Origin: Paracoccaceae bacterium
Lineage (GTDB): Bacteria; Pseudomonadota; Alphaproteobacteria; Rhodobacterales; Rhodobacteraceae
DNA: 8,340 bases
Direction: 5' to 3'
NCBI GenBank assembly: GCA_009920815.1
Contig: RFZH01000099.1
Span: forward strand, 1-8,340
Under the pieces are notes generated by a model, which saw only the letters and a program-made list of their open reading frames with translations, did no database searches and was not told the origin of the DNA. Made by a program: the position numbers and the translations under genes. Shown in pieces: positions 7,004 to 8,340 of this stretch (positions are counted from its first letter, which is position 1; the number at the start of each line of letters is the position of its first letter).

Positions 7004-7082
7004 AATTTCGGTGTAGATTTGACGATTCTTTTGTTGTGTTTTGAACCCGCCAGAAATAGCCTCGAATGAAAGCGTTTTTCAC

Positions 7083-7128
7083 GAGGTCTATCATGTGTTA
7101 TTGACCTAATCCTGGTCGCTATAATGTT
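7083..7128 (+). other. Relict start and N-terminal leader of the reductase, stopped by TGA at codon 4
   Basis: GAGG at 7083-7086 lies 6 nt before an ATG at 7093, a good ribosome binding site. The frame reads M-C-Y-stop-P-N-P-G-R-Y-N-V and runs directly into the reductase ATG at 7129. From memory, E. coli YghZ has M-V-W-L-A-N-P-E-R-Y-G-Q in the same 12 positions before the equivalent methionine. The N-P-x-R-Y match after the stop shows this was coding sequence. The stop is TGA at 7102-7104. As it stands, 7093-7104 is a 3-codon mini-ORF in front of the reductase. Confidence 0.7.
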
Positions 7129-8124
7129 ATGACCTATCGTAAGTGTGGAAATTCGGGGTTGAAGCTACCTGCAATTTCTTTGGGTCTATGGCATAATTTT
7201 GGAGAAGACTTTCCGCTCCAAACCAAACGAGAGATTTGTCGTACCGCATTTGATAATGGTATCACCCACTTTGACCTTGCTAATAATTATGGTCCACCCG
7301 CCGGTAGTGCAGAACTTGCGTTTGGTGAAATACTAAAGACTGATTTTTCAGGCTATAGAGATGAGCTAATAATTAGTTCTAAAGCTGGTTATGATATGTG
7401 GCCTGGTCCTTATGGCGAATGGGGAAGCAGAAAATATCTGATCGCATCGTGCGACCAATCTCTTAAGAGAATGGGTTTGGAGTATGTAGATATCTTCTAT
7501 TCGCATCGATTTGATCCCGAAACTCCATTGGACGAAACGATGGGTGCGCTGGATCACATTGTGCGTTCTGGAAAAGCGCTTTACGTTGGTATTTCGAGCT
7601 ATAACAGCCAGAGAACAAAGGAAGCAGTCGCAATCCTCAAAGATTTGGGCACACCATGTCTTATCCACCAACCTAGTTATAATATGCTGAACAGATGGGT
7701 AGAAGACGACGGGCTTCTTGACACACTTGATGAGTTAGGTGTTGGCTCAATTGCGTTTACGCCATTAGCGCAAGGTTTGTTGACAAATAAATATTTGGAC
7801 GGTGTCCCTGAAGCGAGCCGAGCAAACCAAGGTAAAAGCCTTGATAAACAAAAAATTACCCCTGCGCTAACAAGTGATTTAAAGGAGCTCAATGACATCG
7901 CATTAAAACGAGGGCAAACATTAGCTCAAATGGCATTAGCTTGGGTCTTAAGGGGCGGTCGTGTCACCACAGCATTGATAGGTGCGTCAAGTTCGAAACA
8001 GGTTTTGGATTGCGCTGGTGCTATCAAAAATATGACTTTTACAGCGGAAGAATTAAGTGAAATTGATCGCCTTTCAGGTGACATAGGAATCAATCTTTGG
8101 GCCAAGTCCTCCGAGACTGAATAA
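7129..8124 (+). CDS. gpr: Aldo/keto reductase, L-glyceraldehyde 3-phosphate reductase-like (YghZ/Gpr, AKR14 type)
   Basis: This predicted cytoplasmic, NADPH-dependent reductase has 331 residues and a TIM-barrel fold. It resembles E. coli YghZ closely: CGNSGLKLPAISLGLWHNFG at the start, THFDLANNYGPPAGSAE, AGYDMWPGPYG, and YVDIFYSHRFD. The catalytic tetrad is visible as Asp49, Tyr54, Lys85 and His126. The IGASSSKQ stretch near the C-terminus matches the cofactor-binding region. YghZ reduces L-glyceraldehyde 3-phosphate and methylglyoxal, so a role in removing toxic sugar-phosphate by-products is likely but inferred. The ATG at 7129 has no Shine-Dalgarno site, and the ancestral start at 7093 is separated from it by a TGA. 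Expression may need internal initiation or reinitiation. The rest of the frame is intact, and by eye it is more AT-rich than the TRAP genes. A DoxX-like gene follows 49 nt later. Confidence 0.88.
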   Translation: MTYRKCGNSGLKLPAISLGLWHNFGEDFPLQTKREICRTAFDNGITHFDLANNYGPPAGSAELAFGEILKTDFSGYRDELIISSKAGYDMWPGPYGEWGSRKYLIASCDQSLKRMGLEYVDIFYSHRFDPETPLDETMGALDHIVRSGKALYVGISSYNSQRTKEAVAILKDLGTPCLIHQPSYNMLNRWVEDDGLLDTLDELGVGSIAFTPLAQGLLTNKYLDGVPEASRANQGKSLDKQKITPALTSDLKELNDIALKRGQTLAQMALAWVLRGGRVTTALIGASSSKQVLDCAGAIKNMTFTAEELSEIDRLSGDIGINLWAKSSETE

Positions 8125-8173
8125 CAATCAGGGCATAGCTCGTGGTGATTTATGATACAAATTGGTGAATAAA

Positions 8174-8340
8174 ATGGAACTAGCCGGCTGGATAATCCTA
8201 TCACTTTTGTGCCTTTTTTTGATGGTAGCCTCTGTCACCCCGAAGATTTTGAAACTCGACGCAGCTGTTCTGCCTTTGAAAGATTTGGGGTTTGAAAGGC
8301 GGTGGGTTTTTCCAATAGGCCTTTTAGAGGCTGTTTTAAC
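8174..8340 (+). CDS. DoxX-like membrane protein, 3' end outside window
   Basis: The frame from ATG 8174 gives 55 codons and runs off the right edge. It begins MELAGWIILSLLCLFLMVASV, a hydrophobic first transmembrane segment. A segment matching the DoxX-like pattern follows: TPKILKLDAAVLPLKDLGF and then RRWVFPIGLLEAVL, entering a second membrane helix. DoxX-like proteins are small four-helix membrane proteins of poorly defined function. A GGTGA ribosome binding site at 8164-8168 supports the start. It is 49 nt after the reductase, in the same direction, and may be cotranscribed with it. Confidence 0.75.
   Translation, partial: MELAGWIILSLLCLFLMVASVTPKILKLDAAVLPLKDLGFERRWVFPIGLLEAVL

Noticed and set aside
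7045..7051. ACCCGCC repeated after the tRNA as a possible attachment-site copy
   Set aside because: Only 7 nt match the tRNA end, and the flanks diverge at once. The same short string occurs by chance elsewhere (for example near 7298).
6768..7094. 108-codon open frame on the - strand across the tRNA
   Set aside because: It translates through the tRNA-Cys gene (the GGGYRNRTGLHGFAIRC stretch is antisense tRNA) and resembles no protein family I know. No ribosome binding site was noticed.
7102..7104. TGA read as selenocysteine
   Set aside because: The family has no cysteine or catalytic need at this position, which lies in a non-catalytic leader, and I see no selenocysteine insertion stem-loop just after it.
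7120..7125. Perfect TATAAT just before the reductase ATG
   Set aside because: It has no partner at proper spacing (TTGACC at 7101-7106 is only 13 nt away). The bases encode the Y-N of the ancestral leader, so coding origin explains it.

Overview
The window looks like chromosomal DNA of an alphaproteobacterium, most likely a marine Rhodobacterales (Roseobacter-type) species of moderate GC. The basis is the protein families (a 2CSK_N-type sensor kinase followed by a solute-binding protein, a TAXI-TRAP transporter with fused permease, strong Shine-Dalgarno sites) and a bacterial tRNA-Cys with encoded CCA. No phage, insertion sequence or CRISPR array is visible, and the genus cannot be fixed from sequence alone.

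Region 1 (1-2265, + strand): the 3' part of a TctE-like sensor histidine kinase, whose start lies left of the window. It overlaps by 40 nt a secreted periplasmic solute-binding protein. No transporter genes follow, so the binding protein may belong to the signalling unit rather than to an uptake system.

Region 2 (2269-6749): a MarR regulator on the - strand ends 3 nt from the previous gene. It is divergent from a + strand run of a TAXI solute-binding protein, a fused TRAP permease and a PaaI-type hotdog thioesterase. This reads as a regulated uptake module for an unknown, probably organic-acid or aromatic-type substrate, with an associated CoA-thioester step. A hairpin lies between binding protein and permease. 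Dyad sequences lie in the divergent promoter region and just before the thioesterase.

Region 3 (6750-7128): a tRNA-Cys(GCA) gene, then an AT-rich stretch holding a perfect 16-bp palindrome and a pair of 8-nt direct repeats one helical turn apart.

Region 4 (7093-8340): an L-glyceraldehyde-3-phosphate reductase-like aldo/keto reductase (YghZ/Gpr type) and the first 55 codons of a DoxX-like membrane protein. The reductase is the most unusual locus. Its conserved N-terminal leader is still readable upstream of the open reading frame, with a good ribosome binding site and an ATG, but a TGA stop replaces codon 4. The gene is therefore a 5'-disrupted allele, a gene rescued by internal initiation, or one translated by reinitiation after a 3-codon mini-ORF. 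I found no clear evidence of a wholly new multi-gene system.
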